Assembly: GCF_900111015.1 (NCBI RefSeq)
Contig: NZ_FOFS01000001.1
Coordinates: 372,001 to 436,000 of the forward strand
Direction of reading: 5' to 3'
DNA length: 64,000 nucleotides
Source of the DNA: Solimonas aquatica
Lineage (GTDB): Bacteria > Pseudomonadota > Gammaproteobacteria > Nevskiales > Nevskiaceae
Positions 34,363 through 44,011 of the stretch are shown here, piece by piece; position 1 is the stretch's first letter, and every line of letters starts with the position of its first letter. Below the pieces are notes generated by a model. That model saw only the letters and a program-made list of their open reading frames with translations. It ran no database searches and was not told the DNA's origin. The position numbers and the translations under genes were made by a program.

Positions 34363-34854
34363 ATGAAACTCCCGAGCCTTGCCGGCGGCGAGGACACTAT
34401 CGTCGTCGCCGCACTCTGGCTTGATGACCGCCACGAACAGCAGCGTGAGCGTCGTCTGCTCGACGCCTTGCTGCATCGCGCGCTGGACGCCGTCAGCGGC
34501 GATGCACAGTCTCTGCAGGCTTTGCCGCTGGCCCTGCAGCTGCTGGCGTTGCTGCCGCGTATCGAGCGCAGCCTGTTAGGCAGCGGCCTGAGCCACGCCG
34601 CGGGCGAGCATCTGCGTCTGCTGGTCGAGGAGCTGGAAACATGCGAGCCGGAAAATCCCCTGTATCTGGCCGTGATCACCCAGCTGCGGCAATGGCTGGA
34701 TGTGCAGGCCCGCCTGCACGCAGCGCCGCCCGAGCCGCCGGTGGCCGCGAGCCGCCACGAAGCCTTGCCGTTCACAGCGGCGCAGCAGGCCTTGCTGCAA
34801 CGCCGGCAGCACTTGCTGCAGCAGTCGGAGCAGCTGCTGCTTGCGCATGAGTGA
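34363..34854 (+). CDS. Uncharacterised helical protein
   Basis: This 163-residue, Leu/Gln-rich helical protein has no signal peptide. EQQRERRLLDALLHRALDAV and IERSLLGSGLSHAAGEHLRLL suggest a helical bundle, perhaps a hemerythrin-like partner of the divergent gene, but metal ligands are missing. The start could also be at 34342. Its last 83 bp overlap the 3' end of treY on the other strand; one of the two C-termini may be shorter in reality. Family not recognised. Confidence 0.5.
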   Translation: MKLPSLAGGEDTIVVAALWLDDRHEQQRERRLLDALLHRALDAVSGDAQSLQALPLALQLLALLPRIERSLLGSGLSHAAGEHLRLLVEELETCEPENPLYLAVITQLRQWLDVQARLHAAPPEPPVAASRHEALPFTAAQQALLQRRQHLLQQSEQLLLAHE

Positions 34855-37684
34855 TGGCGGCTGAGGCCCTGCCCGTCGCGGAGTGGCCTGGCGGGGCCCG
34901 GGTTGCTGCGGCGCCGGCCTGCGGATCGTCGCTGCTGAGCAAGGCCATGGGCCAGCGGTCCAGCAGCTCGCGCAGAAAGACGCGCGATTCGAAACGCCTT
35001 TCGCGTCCGCTCAGCGCATCATGCCAGCGTCGCCGCCGCAGCACGCCGCTCAGGTGCAAGGCGGTATCGCCCCAGGCGGCGGGCACGATGCGTGGCGCGC
35101 TGGCTTGCGGCATCAAGGCCGCCGGCAGTTGCGGCACCAGCACCAGCAACACCTGCGATCCATACACGCGCGCAAACGCCAGCACCCGCTGTGCCTGCAG
35201 GCCCGTGAGCGGCAGCGGCCGGTAATCGCCGTGCGCAAACAGGGCCGGCAGCCGCCGGCGCAGCTGCAGACAGCGCTGAATCAGCGCTTGCTTGAGTGCT
35301 CCGCGGCACCAGTCGCCGAACAGGCGCTCATCTCCGCCTGCGTCCGCCAGCAGCTGCGCCCGCAGCGCAAAGTCCACATCGCGCCGGTTGTCCGGATCCA
35401 CCAGACTCAGATCCCAGAGTTCCGTGCCCTGATACAGATCCGGCACGCCCGGCACCGTGCAGCGCAGCAGCGTCTGCGTCAGGCTTTTCACCGCGGCAAC
35501 CGGCGCCAGCATCGCCACGAAGTCCTGCAGGGACTGCAGGAATGTCGCGCTGCGCTGTAGGTCCAGCAGCGCCTGCAGAAAGCGGTCGCAGGCCTGCTCG
35601 TAGCCCTCATCCGGTGCGCTCCAGCTGCTGTGGCGCCTGGCTTCGCGCAGGGCCTTGCGCTGCCAGGCGCCGAGCCGCTCGCAGAGCAGCGCCACGCCCG
35701 GCGCATCGTCGTGACGCAGCGTCGCCGGCCAGGCGCCGACCAGCATCTGAAACAGCATGTAGCGCTCACCGGCATCGGGCGGCGTGCCCAGAGACTGCGT
35801 GTGCTGATCCCAGGCGCTGACCGCCTGCGCCCAGGTTTCGCTCATTTCGCTGAGCGCGGCCAGACGCATGCGCAGATCCTCGCCGCGCTTGTGATCGTGC
35901 GTGGCCGTGGCCAGCAGCGTCTGCGGATAGCGTTGCAGGCGCTCGCTGCAGGCCATATGAAACTCTGCGCCGGACATCGCAAAGCGATCCGGATGCGAGC
36001 CCACCTCGTTGCGCGACAGCAAGCGGCCGTGACGGTAGAAGGCGGTGTCCTCCACGGCCTTGGCCGCGACCGGCGAGGTGAGCTGCTGGAAGCGCGCCAG
36101 CGCGCGCAGCCGCAACCGCCGCTGGGGTCCTTGTGCCGGCAGCTTCTCGCCGAGCAGCCAGGCATCGATGCGTGCCAGCAGCTCGCGCTCGGCGGGGCGC
36201 ACGCCCTGCGTCGCGGCGGCAAGCACCTGCGCCATGATCGCGACATCGGCAGCGCTGCGACCACGGATATCGGTGTAAGTGCGGTAGACCGGAAAATGCA
36301 CCAGCATCTCCAGCAGCACACGGCGCACCGCGGCCAGGGTCCAGTCGCGCGTTTCCAGGCGCGCCCGCGCCGTGCGATGCAGGGCGCGGGCGCAGGCATT
36401 GAAATCGCCGGCAAACAGATCCTGCGCCACCGCGCGCCGCGCGCGCCGCTCTTCGGCCGCGAAGTCCACCAGCCCGCCGCGCTCGCTCCACAGCCAGGCC
36501 AATGCCGGTTCGCCGCCACCATCGTGCGAGAACGCGCCGACCTCGTTCATGAAGCTGTAGCCGGAGCTGCCGTCGAGCTGCCAGTCGCGCGCCAGCTTTT
36601 CGCCAGGCGCAAGAATCTTCTCCACCACCAGATACGCCGGTCCGCGCGGTGCATGGTCAGGACGCTGCGTCGCCAGCTGCCGCAGGCGCGCGCGCAGGCG
36701 CCGGCAGTAGCCGCGTGGATCGGCCAGACCGTCGACATGATCGATGCGCAGCCCGTCGAGCAGTCCTTCGGCGTAGAGCCTGAAGATGCAGGCGTGCACG
36801 CTCTCGAACACCGCCGGCTGATCCATGCGCAGCCCGGCCAGTTCGTTGATGTCGAAGAAGCGCCGGTAATTGATCTCGTCGGCCGCCGTGCGCCACCAGG
36901 CCAGACGGTAGTGCTGCGCTTCCAGCAGACGATGCAGGCGCAGCGCGCCTTCGCCCTCGCGGCCGTCGTACTGGCCGAGCAAGGCGCTGATCGAAGCATC
37001 GTCGCCGGACTCACGCAGTCCGGCGCAGGCGGCGGCGAACGCCTGGCGTCGCGCGCCCAGGCTGCCGGGCCGCTGTGCCTGCGCGAAGCGCGGCGCCAGT
37101 GCGCTCAGCGCCGGACCGCCACCGCGCAGCAGCAGCGCATAGCTGCGTGGCGCCAGCGGCAGGCGATGCGGGCCGTACCAGGCGCTGAAGCGGCCCTGCC
37201 CGGCGTCGTAGCGCAGCGCGATCTCGCCGCTGCGCAGCGCCTCGCCGTACTGTGCGCCCAGCAGCGGGAGCAGCACACGGCGCCGCAGCAGCGGGTCTTC
37301 GACCTCCCAGTCGATATCGAAGAATTCGCCGTTGACGCTGTCGCGTCCCCACTCCAGCACATCGAGCCAGCGCGCATTGTCGGCACCGCCCACCGCCATG
37401 TGATTGGGCACCACATCGACGATCAGGCCCATCTCGCGTTCGCGCAGTGCCGCCACCAGCCGGCGCAGCGCCGCCTCGCCGCCCAGCTCCGGATTCACCG
37501 CAGCATGGTCCACCACGTCGTAGCCATGCCGGGAGCCGGCGCGCGCGGTGAGAATCGGCGAGACGAACAGATGGCTGATGCCCAAGGCCGCGAAATACGG
37601 CAGCTGCTCGCGCGCCGCATCGAAGCCGAACTCGCCGTGCAGCTGCAGGCGCAGCGTCGCGCGCGGCGTCTGCTCCACGGTCAT
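34772..37684 (-). CDS. treY: Malto-oligosyltrehalose synthase
   Basis: This 970-residue GH13 enzyme isomerises the reducing-end alpha-1,4 bond of malto-oligosaccharides to alpha-1,1. The N-terminus (GEFGFDAAREQLPYFAALGISHLFVSP, read in parts) with GSRHGYDVVDH is TreY-specific, followed by DVVPNHMA and LRIDHVDGLADP with the catalytic Asp. It begins in an ATGA overlap with treZ. The last 50 or so residues are Ala/Pro/Thr-rich, unlike the family, and overlap the convergent gene at 34363, so a read-through or extended tail is possible. It works with TreZ to make trehalose from glycogen-like glucans. Confidence 0.93.
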   Translation of the reverse strand: MTVEQTPRATLRLQLHGEFGFDAAREQLPYFAALGISHLFVSPILTARAGSRHGYDVVDHAAVNPELGGEAALRRLVAALREREMGLIVDVVPNHMAVGGADNARWLDVLEWGRDSVNGEFFDIDWEVEDPLLRRRVLLPLLGAQYGEALRSGEIALRYDAGQGRFSAWYGPHRLPLAPRSYALLLRGGGPALSALAPRFAQAQRPGSLGARRQAFAAACAGLRESGDDASISALLGQYDGREGEGALRLHRLLEAQHYRLAWWRTAADEINYRRFFDINELAGLRMDQPAVFESVHACIFRLYAEGLLDGLRIDHVDGLADPRGYCRRLRARLRQLATQRPDHAPRGPAYLVVEKILAPGEKLARDWQLDGSSGYSFMNEVGAFSHDGGGEPALAWLWSERGGLVDFAAEERRARRAVAQDLFAGDFNACARALHRTARARLETRDWTLAAVRRVLLEMLVHFPVYRTYTDIRGRSAADVAIMAQVLAAATQGVRPAERELLARIDAWLLGEKLPAQGPQRRLRLRALARFQQLTSPVAAKAVEDTAFYRHGRLLSRNEVGSHPDRFAMSGAEFHMACSERLQRYPQTLLATATHDHKRGEDLRMRLAALSEMSETWAQAVSAWDQHTQSLGTPPDAGERYMLFQMLVGAWPATLRHDDAPGVALLCERLGAWQRKALREARRHSSWSAPDEGYEQACDRFLQALLDLQRSATFLQSLQDFVAMLAPVAAVKSLTQTLLRCTVPGVPDLYQGTELWDLSLVDPDNRRDVDFALRAQLLADAGGDERLFGDWCRGALKQALIQRCLQLRRRLPALFAHGDYRPLPLTGLQAQRVLAFARVYGSQVLLVLVPQLPAALMPQASAPRIVPAAWGDTALHLSGVLRRRRWHDALSGRERRFESRVFLRELLDRWPMALLSSDDPQAGAAATRAPPGHSATGRASAAITHAQAAAAPTAAASAAGVAARPAAPL

Positions 37685-39441
37685 AGCAGCCAGGCCCGTG
37701 TGCAGAAAGCCGGCAGCAACGCGACCGGCTGCGCCAGGGCCGGCGCGCTGTCATAGAGCAGCTTGTCCGATCTGCAGTCGTAGGCCACAGGCAGCGCCGC
37801 GGGATATTGGTCGAAGTTGGCCGCCAGCTGCAGCACGCGGCCCTCGCCCAGCGACCAGCGCGCACAGACCGCCGCCGCGCCGAAGGCCAGGGCATCGAGC
37901 GCCTGCACGGAGGACAGGCGCGGCAGCAGATGTTCGCGACGCAGCTGCAGGAGCCGCGCATACAGAGCCTGCCAGTAGCGTCCATCCTCGTCTTCGCAGG
38001 CCGCGAAATCCGGGCAGCTGTCGAGAAAAGTCCGCAGCGCATTGGGATCGGGAATGCGCTGGCGCTGCTGCGGATCGCTGAACGCGGCGAAGCGTGCGAA
38101 CTCGCGGCGGCGGCCGTCGCGCACCGCCTGCGCCAGTTCGCCCTGGTAGTCCGTGAAGTAGAGAAAGCGCCGGCGGCTGCCCCATTCCTCGCCCATGAAC
38201 AGCAGCGGCACCATCGGCGTCAGCAGCTGCAGGGCGATGGCCGCATGCAGTGTCGCCTCGCCGCACAGGCTCTGCAGCCGTTCGCCCAGCGCGCGATTGC
38301 CGACCTGATCGTGATTCTGCAGAAAGAACACGAAGGCCTGCGCAGACAGCAGCGCCTGCTGCTGCGGCGGCCGGCAGCAGCCGGCATACAGGCAGCGCGC
38401 CAGCTGTGCGGCGGGCTGCTCGGCGAAGTCGGCGTAGTAGCCTTCCCGCTCGCCGGTCAGCAGCACGTGCAGGGCATTGTGCGCGTCATCGCTCCACTGC
38501 GCCTGATAATGCCCGCGCTGCGCCTCGACGGGCCGCAGCAGCGCCAGATCGTTGCGCTCGTTCTCCAGCATCAGATGCACCTGCCGCTGCGGCAGCACAC
38601 TGCGCTGCAGGCGCGATGCCAGCTGCGGCAGAAAGCCGTCATCGGCCATCGCATGCACGGCGTCCAGACGCAAGCCATCGAAACGGTATTCGTGCAGCCA
38701 GTAGAGGGCGTTGTGGGCGATGAATTCGCGCACCTCCTCGCGGCGGTAATCGATGGCCGCGCCCCAAGGCGTGCGGCGGTCCTCGCGGAAGAACGCGGGC
38801 GCGATGCGATGCAGCACATTGCCCTGCGGGCCGAAGTGGTTGTAGACCACATCGAGAAACACCATCAGGCCCAGGCCGTGTGCGGTGTCGATCAGAATCT
38901 TGAGTTCGGTGCTGCTGCCGTAGGCGCGCATCGGCGCGTAGAGCAGCACGCCGTCGTAGCCCCAGTTGCGCTCGCCGGGACACTGCGCCAGCGGCATCAG
39001 CTCGATGGCGGTGATGCCCAGCGCCGCCAGGCGCGGCAGCTGCGCCAGCACGCCGGCATAGCCGCCGCAGGCGCCGACATGCAATTCGTAGATCACCGTC
39101 TCCGACCAGGGCCGGCCGCGCCACCCACCGTTGCGCCAGAGATGGCGCAGCGGCTCCACCACCAGACTCGGCCCCTGCACATCGTCACGCTGGGCGCGCG
39201 CAGCCGGATCGGCGATCAGCGTGCCGTCGGACAGGCGGTAACGATAAGCCGTGCCCTGTCCGCAGTCATCGAACTCGCCTTCGAACCAGCCACCCGGCTG
39301 CGCGCGCAGGGGCAGACAGCGTCCGTCTTCCAGCTGCAGTGCCACAGCGGACTCGGCCGGTGCCCACAGCCGGAAGCGCGTGCGTCCATGCGCCTGCGGC
39401 TGCGCACCGAAGGGCAGCTCGTGGGCAAAAGCCAGGCTCAC
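37681..39441 (-). CDS. treZ: Malto-oligosyltrehalose trehalohydrolase
   Basis: The 586-residue protein has an N-terminal CBM48-like domain (FRLWAPAESAVAL) and a GH13 barrel (ELHVGACGGYAG, IELMPLAQCPGERNWGYDG, GLRLDAVHAM with the nucleophile Asp, LENERND with the acid Glu, and FLQNHDQVGN). It releases trehalose from the product of TreY. It overlaps glgC by ATGA at its start and treY by ATGA at its end, so the three are translated as one unit. The family usually has GVDGLR; the LR-LDAVHA form here is within range. Confidence 0.93.
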   Translation of the reverse strand: MSLAFAHELPFGAQPQAHGRTRFRLWAPAESAVALQLEDGRCLPLRAQPGGWFEGEFDDCGQGTAYRYRLSDGTLIADPAARAQRDDVQGPSLVVEPLRHLWRNGGWRGRPWSETVIYELHVGACGGYAGVLAQLPRLAALGITAIELMPLAQCPGERNWGYDGVLLYAPMRAYGSSTELKILIDTAHGLGLMVFLDVVYNHFGPQGNVLHRIAPAFFREDRRTPWGAAIDYRREEVREFIAHNALYWLHEYRFDGLRLDAVHAMADDGFLPQLASRLQRSVLPQRQVHLMLENERNDLALLRPVEAQRGHYQAQWSDDAHNALHVLLTGEREGYYADFAEQPAAQLARCLYAGCCRPPQQQALLSAQAFVFFLQNHDQVGNRALGERLQSLCGEATLHAAIALQLLTPMVPLLFMGEEWGSRRRFLYFTDYQGELAQAVRDGRRREFARFAAFSDPQQRQRIPDPNALRTFLDSCPDFAACEDEDGRYWQALYARLLQLRREHLLPRLSSVQALDALAFGAAAVCARWSLGEGRVLQLAANFDQYPAALPVAYDCRSDKLLYDSAPALAQPVALLPAFCTRAWLL

Positions 39442-40757
39442 CGTTCGGGCGCCACCAGCACGATGCCGTTTTCGGTGACATGGTATTGCCGGCGATCCCG
39501 CTCCAGGTCCTCGCCGATCACCGTACCGTCCGCGATCACCGCGCCCTCATCGATGATGGCACGCCGGATGCGGCAGTGACGGCCGACACGCGCGCCCGGC
39601 AGCAGCAGCGATGCCTCGATGCGACTGGCGTTCTCCACCACGGCGCCGACGAACAGCAGCGAGCGCCTGACGCTGGCGCCGGAGATGATGCAGCCGCCGC
39701 TGATCAGCGAATCCACCGCCATGCCGCGCAAGCCGTCGGAGTCGAACACGAACTTCGCCGGCGGCACCTGCGCCTGATGCGTCCAGACCGGCCAGCTCTC
39801 GTCGTAGAGATTGAACTGCGGTTGCACGTCGGTGAGTTCGATATTGGCTTTCCAGTAAGCATCGACGTGGCCGACGTCGCGCCAGTAGCCGGGGCGCTGC
39901 GGATCGTGCAGATCGCGCAGGGCATGGGCGTAGACCCTGGCCTTGGCAATCGCGGCGGGCAGCACGTCGTGCCCGAAGTCGTGCGAGGAATGCGGGTCGG
40001 CGGCGTCGTGGCGCAGCAGACGCAGCAGAAATTCGGTGTCGAAGACATAGATGCCCATGCTCGCCAGCGCGGTCTGCGGCCGCCCCGGCAGACCGAGCGG
40101 CTGTTCCGGCTTCTCGCGGAATTCCCGCACGCGCCCGCGCTCATCGATCTGCATCACACCGAAATGCCGCCCTTCCTCGCGCGGCACTTCCACGCAGCCC
40201 ACGGTCAGCTGCGCGCCACTGCGCACGTGATGCGCGATCATGGCCCCGTAGTCCATCTTGTAGACGTGATCACCGGCCAGAATCAGCACATGGCGCGGAC
40301 GCTGCTGACGGATGAAATCCAGATTCTGATAGACCGCATCGGCGGTCCCCACATACCAGTCCGGCGCGCCCTCGCGCTGCTCGGCCGGCAGCATGGCCAC
40401 GAACTCGCCGAACTGGGTATGACAGAAATTCCAGCCCAGCTGCAGATGCCGGATCAGCGAATGACCCTCGTACTGCATCAGCACGCCCACCTTGCGGATG
40501 CCGCTGTTGACGCAGTTGGACAGGGTGAAATCGATGATGCGGAACTTGCCGCCGAAAGGCACCGCCGGCTTGGCGCGGCGCGCGGCGAGTTGCTCGATGC
40601 GCTTGCCGCGCCCTCCTGCCATCACCAGTGCCAGGGTCTCGCCGCACAGCGCGCGCCCGGACAGCTCGCTGGGAAGCTCATCAGCGGCAGATGGAGATTC
40701 CCGCGCCGCGATCAGCTGCCGCTGAAAGCCGAAGGCCGGGGCGTAGCGGTATTGCAT
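39438..40757 (-). CDS. glgC: Glucose-1-phosphate adenylyltransferase
   Basis: This 439-residue enzyme makes ADP-glucose, the glycogen precursor. Visible are the nucleotide-binding [40 protein letters not shown], the GTADAVYQN and GDHVYKMDY substrate motifs, and a C-terminal left-handed beta-helix ([14 protein letters not shown]). AGGAG precedes the ATG at 40757. It leads the glgC-treZ-treY operon, but glgA and glgB are not in the window. The arrangement suggests carbon flow from glucose-1-phosphate through glucan to trehalose under stress. Confidence 0.93.
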   Translation of the reverse strand: MQYRYAPAFGFQRQLIAARESPSAADELPSELSGRALCGETLALVMAGGRGKRIEQLAARRAKPAVPFGGKFRIIDFTLSNCVNSGIRKVGVLMQYEGHSLIRHLQLGWNFCHTQFGEFVAMLPAEQREGAPDWYVGTADAVYQNLDFIRQQRPRHVLILAGDHVYKMDYGAMIAHHVRSGAQLTVGCVEVPREEGRHFGVMQIDERGRVREFREKPEQPLGLPGRPQTALASMGIYVFDTEFLLRLLRHDAADPHSSHDFGHDVLPAAIAKARVYAHALRDLHDPQRPGYWRDVGHVDAYWKANIELTDVQPQFNLYDESWPVWTHQAQVPPAKFVFDSDGLRGMAVDSLISGGCIISGASVRRSLLFVGAVVENASRIEASLLLPGARVGRHCRIRRAIIDEGAVIADGTVIGEDLERDRRQYHVTENGIVLVAPER

Positions 40758-40807
40758 GAGCTGCTCCTGATGCCGGCGCCGGCTTTTGGCGCCGCGCAAT
40801 GCGCTGA

Positions 40808-41803
40808 TCAGAATTCGTGCCCGCGCGCCGGGCGGGACTGCAACTCCAGTGTCAGGTACAGCGGCAGCGCCAGCAGCAAGGGCAGCAGGTGATACAGCGC
40901 GCGGAAAAGCAGTACGGCGGCAATGATGCCGGCCGGCGCGTAACGACCGGCGAGCAGATACGCGAAGCTGCCCTCCATCACGCCGAGGCCGCCCGGCACC
41001 CGCAGAATCAGCGCGGCGATGCTGCTGATCAGCAGCAGCTTCAGCACTTCTGCAAACTGCAGATCGGCCGGCAGCAGGATGCGCAAGGCGCAGGCCATGC
41101 ACAGCCAGCTGGCGGTCGCCGCCATTGCCAAAAGCAAGGCGTCGCGCCGTCCGGGGAAACGGGGCAGGCGCAGTTGCGGGCCATGCCGCAGCAGGCGCAG
41201 GCTGCGGCGGCGTTGGCCTGCGCCCTGGAACAACAGCAGCAGGAGCAGCAGGAGCATCGCGCCGCCGACACGCGCCAGCGTCTGCGCGCCGCCCCAGACC
41301 GGCGCGAGCAGCAGCAGACCGCCGCTCAGCAGCAGAAAGCCGGACCAGTTGGCCAGCATGGCCAGTGCAATGATCTGCGCGACCTGCGCCGGCTTCAGGC
41401 CATGACGGGTATAAAGCCTCAGGCGCAGGCCCCAGCCACCCAGTACCGCGCCGATGTTGAGCGAGGCTGCATAAGCCACGAGATTGATCGCGACCGTGCG
41501 CGCGGCGCCCAGGCGGCTGCCGGCGTGGCGGCGCGCCAGCAGGTCGTAGCAGCCGGCCGCGGTGTAGCTCGACGCGGTATAGAGCAGCACCAGGGCGATG
41601 CCGCGCGCATCGTGACTGCGCAGCCCCTGCAGGATGGCCCGCAGATCGAGCTGCGGCATACCTTGCGCCAGCACGGCGATCAGCACCGCCCAGAACACCA
41701 GCACCAGCAGCAGCTGCAGACGACGTCCGTCGCGGCCGCGCAAACGCGCGGCCAGCTTCGCGAAACTGCCCGGCGGCAGACTCTGGCTTGGAGACGGGAG
41801 CAT
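40808..41803 (-). CDS. YbhN-like integral membrane protein (flippase-like family)
   Basis: The 331-residue protein has about eight TM helices and belongs to the lysylphosphatidylglycerol-synthase TM/UPF0104 family (VFWAVLIAVLAQGMPQL, then LGGWGLRLRLYTRHGL and RVPGGLGVMEGSFAYLL). E. coli YbhN is encoded with ClsB and YbhP; here it is divergent from the same two genes, 89 bp apart. An envelope-lipid role is likely (YbhN-type proteins have been linked to phospholipid transport). The ATG at 41803 was preferred over an upstream TTG at 41818. Confidence 0.82.
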   Translation of the reverse strand: MLPSPSQSLPPGSFAKLAARLRGRDGRRLQLLLVLVFWAVLIAVLAQGMPQLDLRAILQGLRSHDARGIALVLLYTASSYTAAGCYDLLARRHAGSRLGAARTVAINLVAYAASLNIGAVLGGWGLRLRLYTRHGLKPAQVAQIIALAMLANWSGFLLLSGGLLLLAPVWGGAQTLARVGGAMLLLLLLLLFQGAGQRRRSLRLLRHGPQLRLPRFPGRRDALLLAMAATASWLCMACALRILLPADLQFAEVLKLLLISSIAALILRVPGGLGVMEGSFAYLLAGRYAPAGIIAAVLLFRALYHLLPLLLALPLYLTLELQSRPARGHEF

Positions 41804-41892
41804 GCCCAGCTCGCGCAAGCGGCGTTCCCGTAAGGGCTCAGGCGCGATTCATGCGTTGCTGCGCACTGTGCAGACAACCGGAGACCGATGCG

Positions 41893-42708
41893 ATGCCGCC
41901 CTGCTTGCCTGCCTCATCCGCTGAGACGCTCGTGGACGGACGGATCGCGTCCGACAGCACCGCCCTGCCGGCGTTCACCGTGCTCACGCTCAACACGCAC
42001 AAGGGCTTCAGCGGTCTGCGCCGGCGCCACGTGCTGCCGGAGCTGCGCGATGCAGTGCGTCAGACCGCGGCGGATCTGGTGTTTCTGCAGGAAGTGCTGG
42101 GCGCCTACGAATACCGGCAGCGCGGCGGGGGGCGCCAGAACGTCGGACCGCAATACGAGTTTCTCGCCGAGCAGATCTGGCCGGCCTACGTGTACGGGCG
42201 CAATGCGGTGTATCCGCAAGGTCATCATGGCAATGCGCTGCTGGCCAAGTATCCGATCCTGCATCACGAGAACCACGATATCTCCGAGCAGGGTCATGAG
42301 AAGCGCGGTCTGCTGCACTGCGTCCTGCAGCCTCCGGCATGGCCGGTGCCGCTGCATGCGATCTGCGTGCATCTGGGCCTGCGCGCGGCGCAGCGCCGCC
42401 GCCAGCTGGAACTGCTCTGTGAACTGGTGAGTCTGCGCGTGCCGGCCGGCTTGCCGCTGGTGGTCGCTGGTGACTTCAATGACTGGCAAGGCCAGGCCCA
42501 TGCGCGCCTGCAGCGCTGCGGTCTGCGCGAGGTGTTCGTCGAAACCGAGGGCCTTGCCGCCCGCAGCTTCCCGGCGCTGTGGCCGCTGCTGCGGCTGGAT
42601 CGCATCTATCTGCGCGGGCTGCGGCCGCGCGCCCTGCAGGTGCTGCGTCACAGCCCCTGGTCGCATCTGTCCGACCACGTGGCTCTGCTCGCAGAGCTGT
42701 CACCATGA
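41893..42708 (+). CDS. YbhP-like endonuclease/exonuclease/phosphatase-fold protein
   Basis: This 271-residue protein has the EEP fold: LTLNTHKGF (Asn/metal region), LVFLQEVLG with the catalytic Glu, GNALLAKYPI, VVAGDFNDW and the terminal SDHVALLAEL with catalytic Asp-His. E. coli YbhP has the same fold, and the gene is coupled here to clsB by ATGA, as expected of the ybhP-clsB pair. It may be a phosphodiesterase or phosphatase acting on a phospholipid-linked substrate; the substrate is not known. An in-frame ATG at 41851 is an alternative start. Confidence 0.85.
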   Translation: MPPCLPASSAETLVDGRIASDSTALPAFTVLTLNTHKGFSGLRRRHVLPELRDAVRQTAADLVFLQEVLGAYEYRQRGGGRQNVGPQYEFLAEQIWPAYVYGRNAVYPQGHHGNALLAKYPILHHENHDISEQGHEKRGLLHCVLQPPAWPVPLHAICVHLGLRAAQRRRQLELLCELVSLRVPAGLPLVVAGDFNDWQGQAHARLQRCGLREVFVETEGLAARSFPALWPLLRLDRIYLRGLRPRALQVLRHSPWSHLSDHVALLAELSP

Positions 42709-43916
42709 ATCCCGGCGACTGGACCAGCGGCAATCGCCTGCAGCTTCTGGAAAACGGCGAGGAGTATTTTCCGGCGGTGTTCGCCGCGATCGAGGCCGCG
42801 CGCAAGGAGGTGCTGATCGAGACCTTCATTCTCTTCAACGATGAGGTCGGCCGTGCCCTGCACGAGGTGCTGCGCCGCGCCGGCGAGCGCGGCCTGCGCG
42901 TGGTGATCACGGTGGACGGCTATGGCTCGCCGGATCTGCCGGATGCCTTCGTGCAGTCGCTGACGGCAGCCGGGGTGGAGTTCCGCTACTACGACCCACG
43001 GCCACGCCTGCTGGGCCTGCGCACCAACGCCCTGGGTCGCCTGCATCGCAAGCTGGTGGCCATCGACGCCGGCATCGCCTTCATCGGCGGGCTGAATTTC
43101 GCCGAGGATCATCTGCGCACCGGCCCTGACAGCAAGCAGGACTATGGTCTGCGCATCGATGGGCCGGCGGCTGCGCACATCCGCGCGCTGATCGAGGCCA
43201 CGCGGCGCGATCTGGCGCTGCCACGACAAGCACCATGGCGACTGGGACGCCGGCGCCAGGGCCCGCCGCAGACGCAGTCCCAGGACGGCGCGGTGCGTCT
43301 GATCTGGCGCGATCACGAGCATCACCGCGACGACATCGAAGTCGATTACCGCCTGGCGATCCGCCGTGCACAACGCGAGATCTGCATCGCCAATGCCTAT
43401 TTTCTGCCGGGTTATCGCCTGTTGCGCGAACTGCGTCGGGCCGCACAGCGCGGCCTGCGCGTGGTGCTGATTCTGCAGGGCATGCCGGACCAGGTGCTGC
43501 TGCGCTGGGCGGCCTCGCAGCTCTACGGTTTTCTGATGGCGCACGGCGTGCAGATCTACGAATACTGCGAGCGCGCCTTTCACGGCAAGGTGGCGGTGGT
43601 GGATGAAGACTGGTCGACCATCGGCTCCAGCAATCTGGACCCGAGCAGCCTGGCGCTGAATCTGGAAGCCAATCTGGTGATCGTGGACCGGCGCTTCAAC
43701 GCCTTGCTGCGGGAGCGTCTGCAGGGACTGATCCGTGAGGAATGCCGCAAGGTGCTGCCGGCGCAATTGCCGAGGCGCACCCTGCTGCGGCAGCTGGCCA
43801 GCTATCTGGTCTTCCACTTCGTGCGCCGCTATCCGGCCTGGGCGCGGCGCCTGCCCACCCTGCGCCGCCGCAGCGTCGCCGCCGAGGTGGAGGCGCCAGG
43901 CCCGGACTCACCCTGA
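42705..43916 (+). CDS. clsB: Cardiolipin synthase B-like phospholipase D protein
   Basis: The 403-residue protein has two phospholipase D HKD motifs: HRKLVAIDAGIAFIGG near residue 110 and HGKVAVVDEDWSTIGSSNLD near residue 292. Like E. coli ClsB it has no N-terminal TM helices. ClsB makes cardiolipin from phosphatidylglycerol and phosphatidylethanolamine. The ATG overlaps the ybhP stop by four bases, which fixes the start. The C-terminus is Arg-rich and probably membrane-associated. It is convergent with rpoN. Confidence 0.9.
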   Translation: MNPGDWTSGNRLQLLENGEEYFPAVFAAIEAARKEVLIETFILFNDEVGRALHEVLRRAGERGLRVVITVDGYGSPDLPDAFVQSLTAAGVEFRYYDPRPRLLGLRTNALGRLHRKLVAIDAGIAFIGGLNFAEDHLRTGPDSKQDYGLRIDGPAAAHIRALIEATRRDLALPRQAPWRLGRRRQGPPQTQSQDGAVRLIWRDHEHHRDDIEVDYRLAIRRAQREICIANAYFLPGYRLLRELRRAAQRGLRVVLILQGMPDQVLLRWAASQLYGFLMAHGVQIYEYCERAFHGKVAVVDEDWSTIGSSNLDPSSLALNLEANLVIVDRRFNALLRERLQGLIREECRKVLPAQLPRRTLLRQLASYLVFHFVRRYPAWARRLPTLRRRSVAAEVEAPGPDSP

Positions 43917-44011
43917 GCGCCTGCTCATCGGGCAAGGCCTCGACGCCCGCGCGGGGCAGGTCAGGCGCCTGCGCGCCACAAGCCGTCCTGCTGTCTGCGG
44001 CCAGTCAGGTT

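Noticed and set aside
35630-37756. 708-codon open frame opposite treY
   Set aside because: It is a shadow frame; the minus strand encodes an intact TreY overlapping treZ by ATGA.
37807-39579. 590-codon open frame opposite treZ
   Set aside because: The translation is Gln/Arg/His-rich without domains, while the opposite strand has a full GH13 enzyme.
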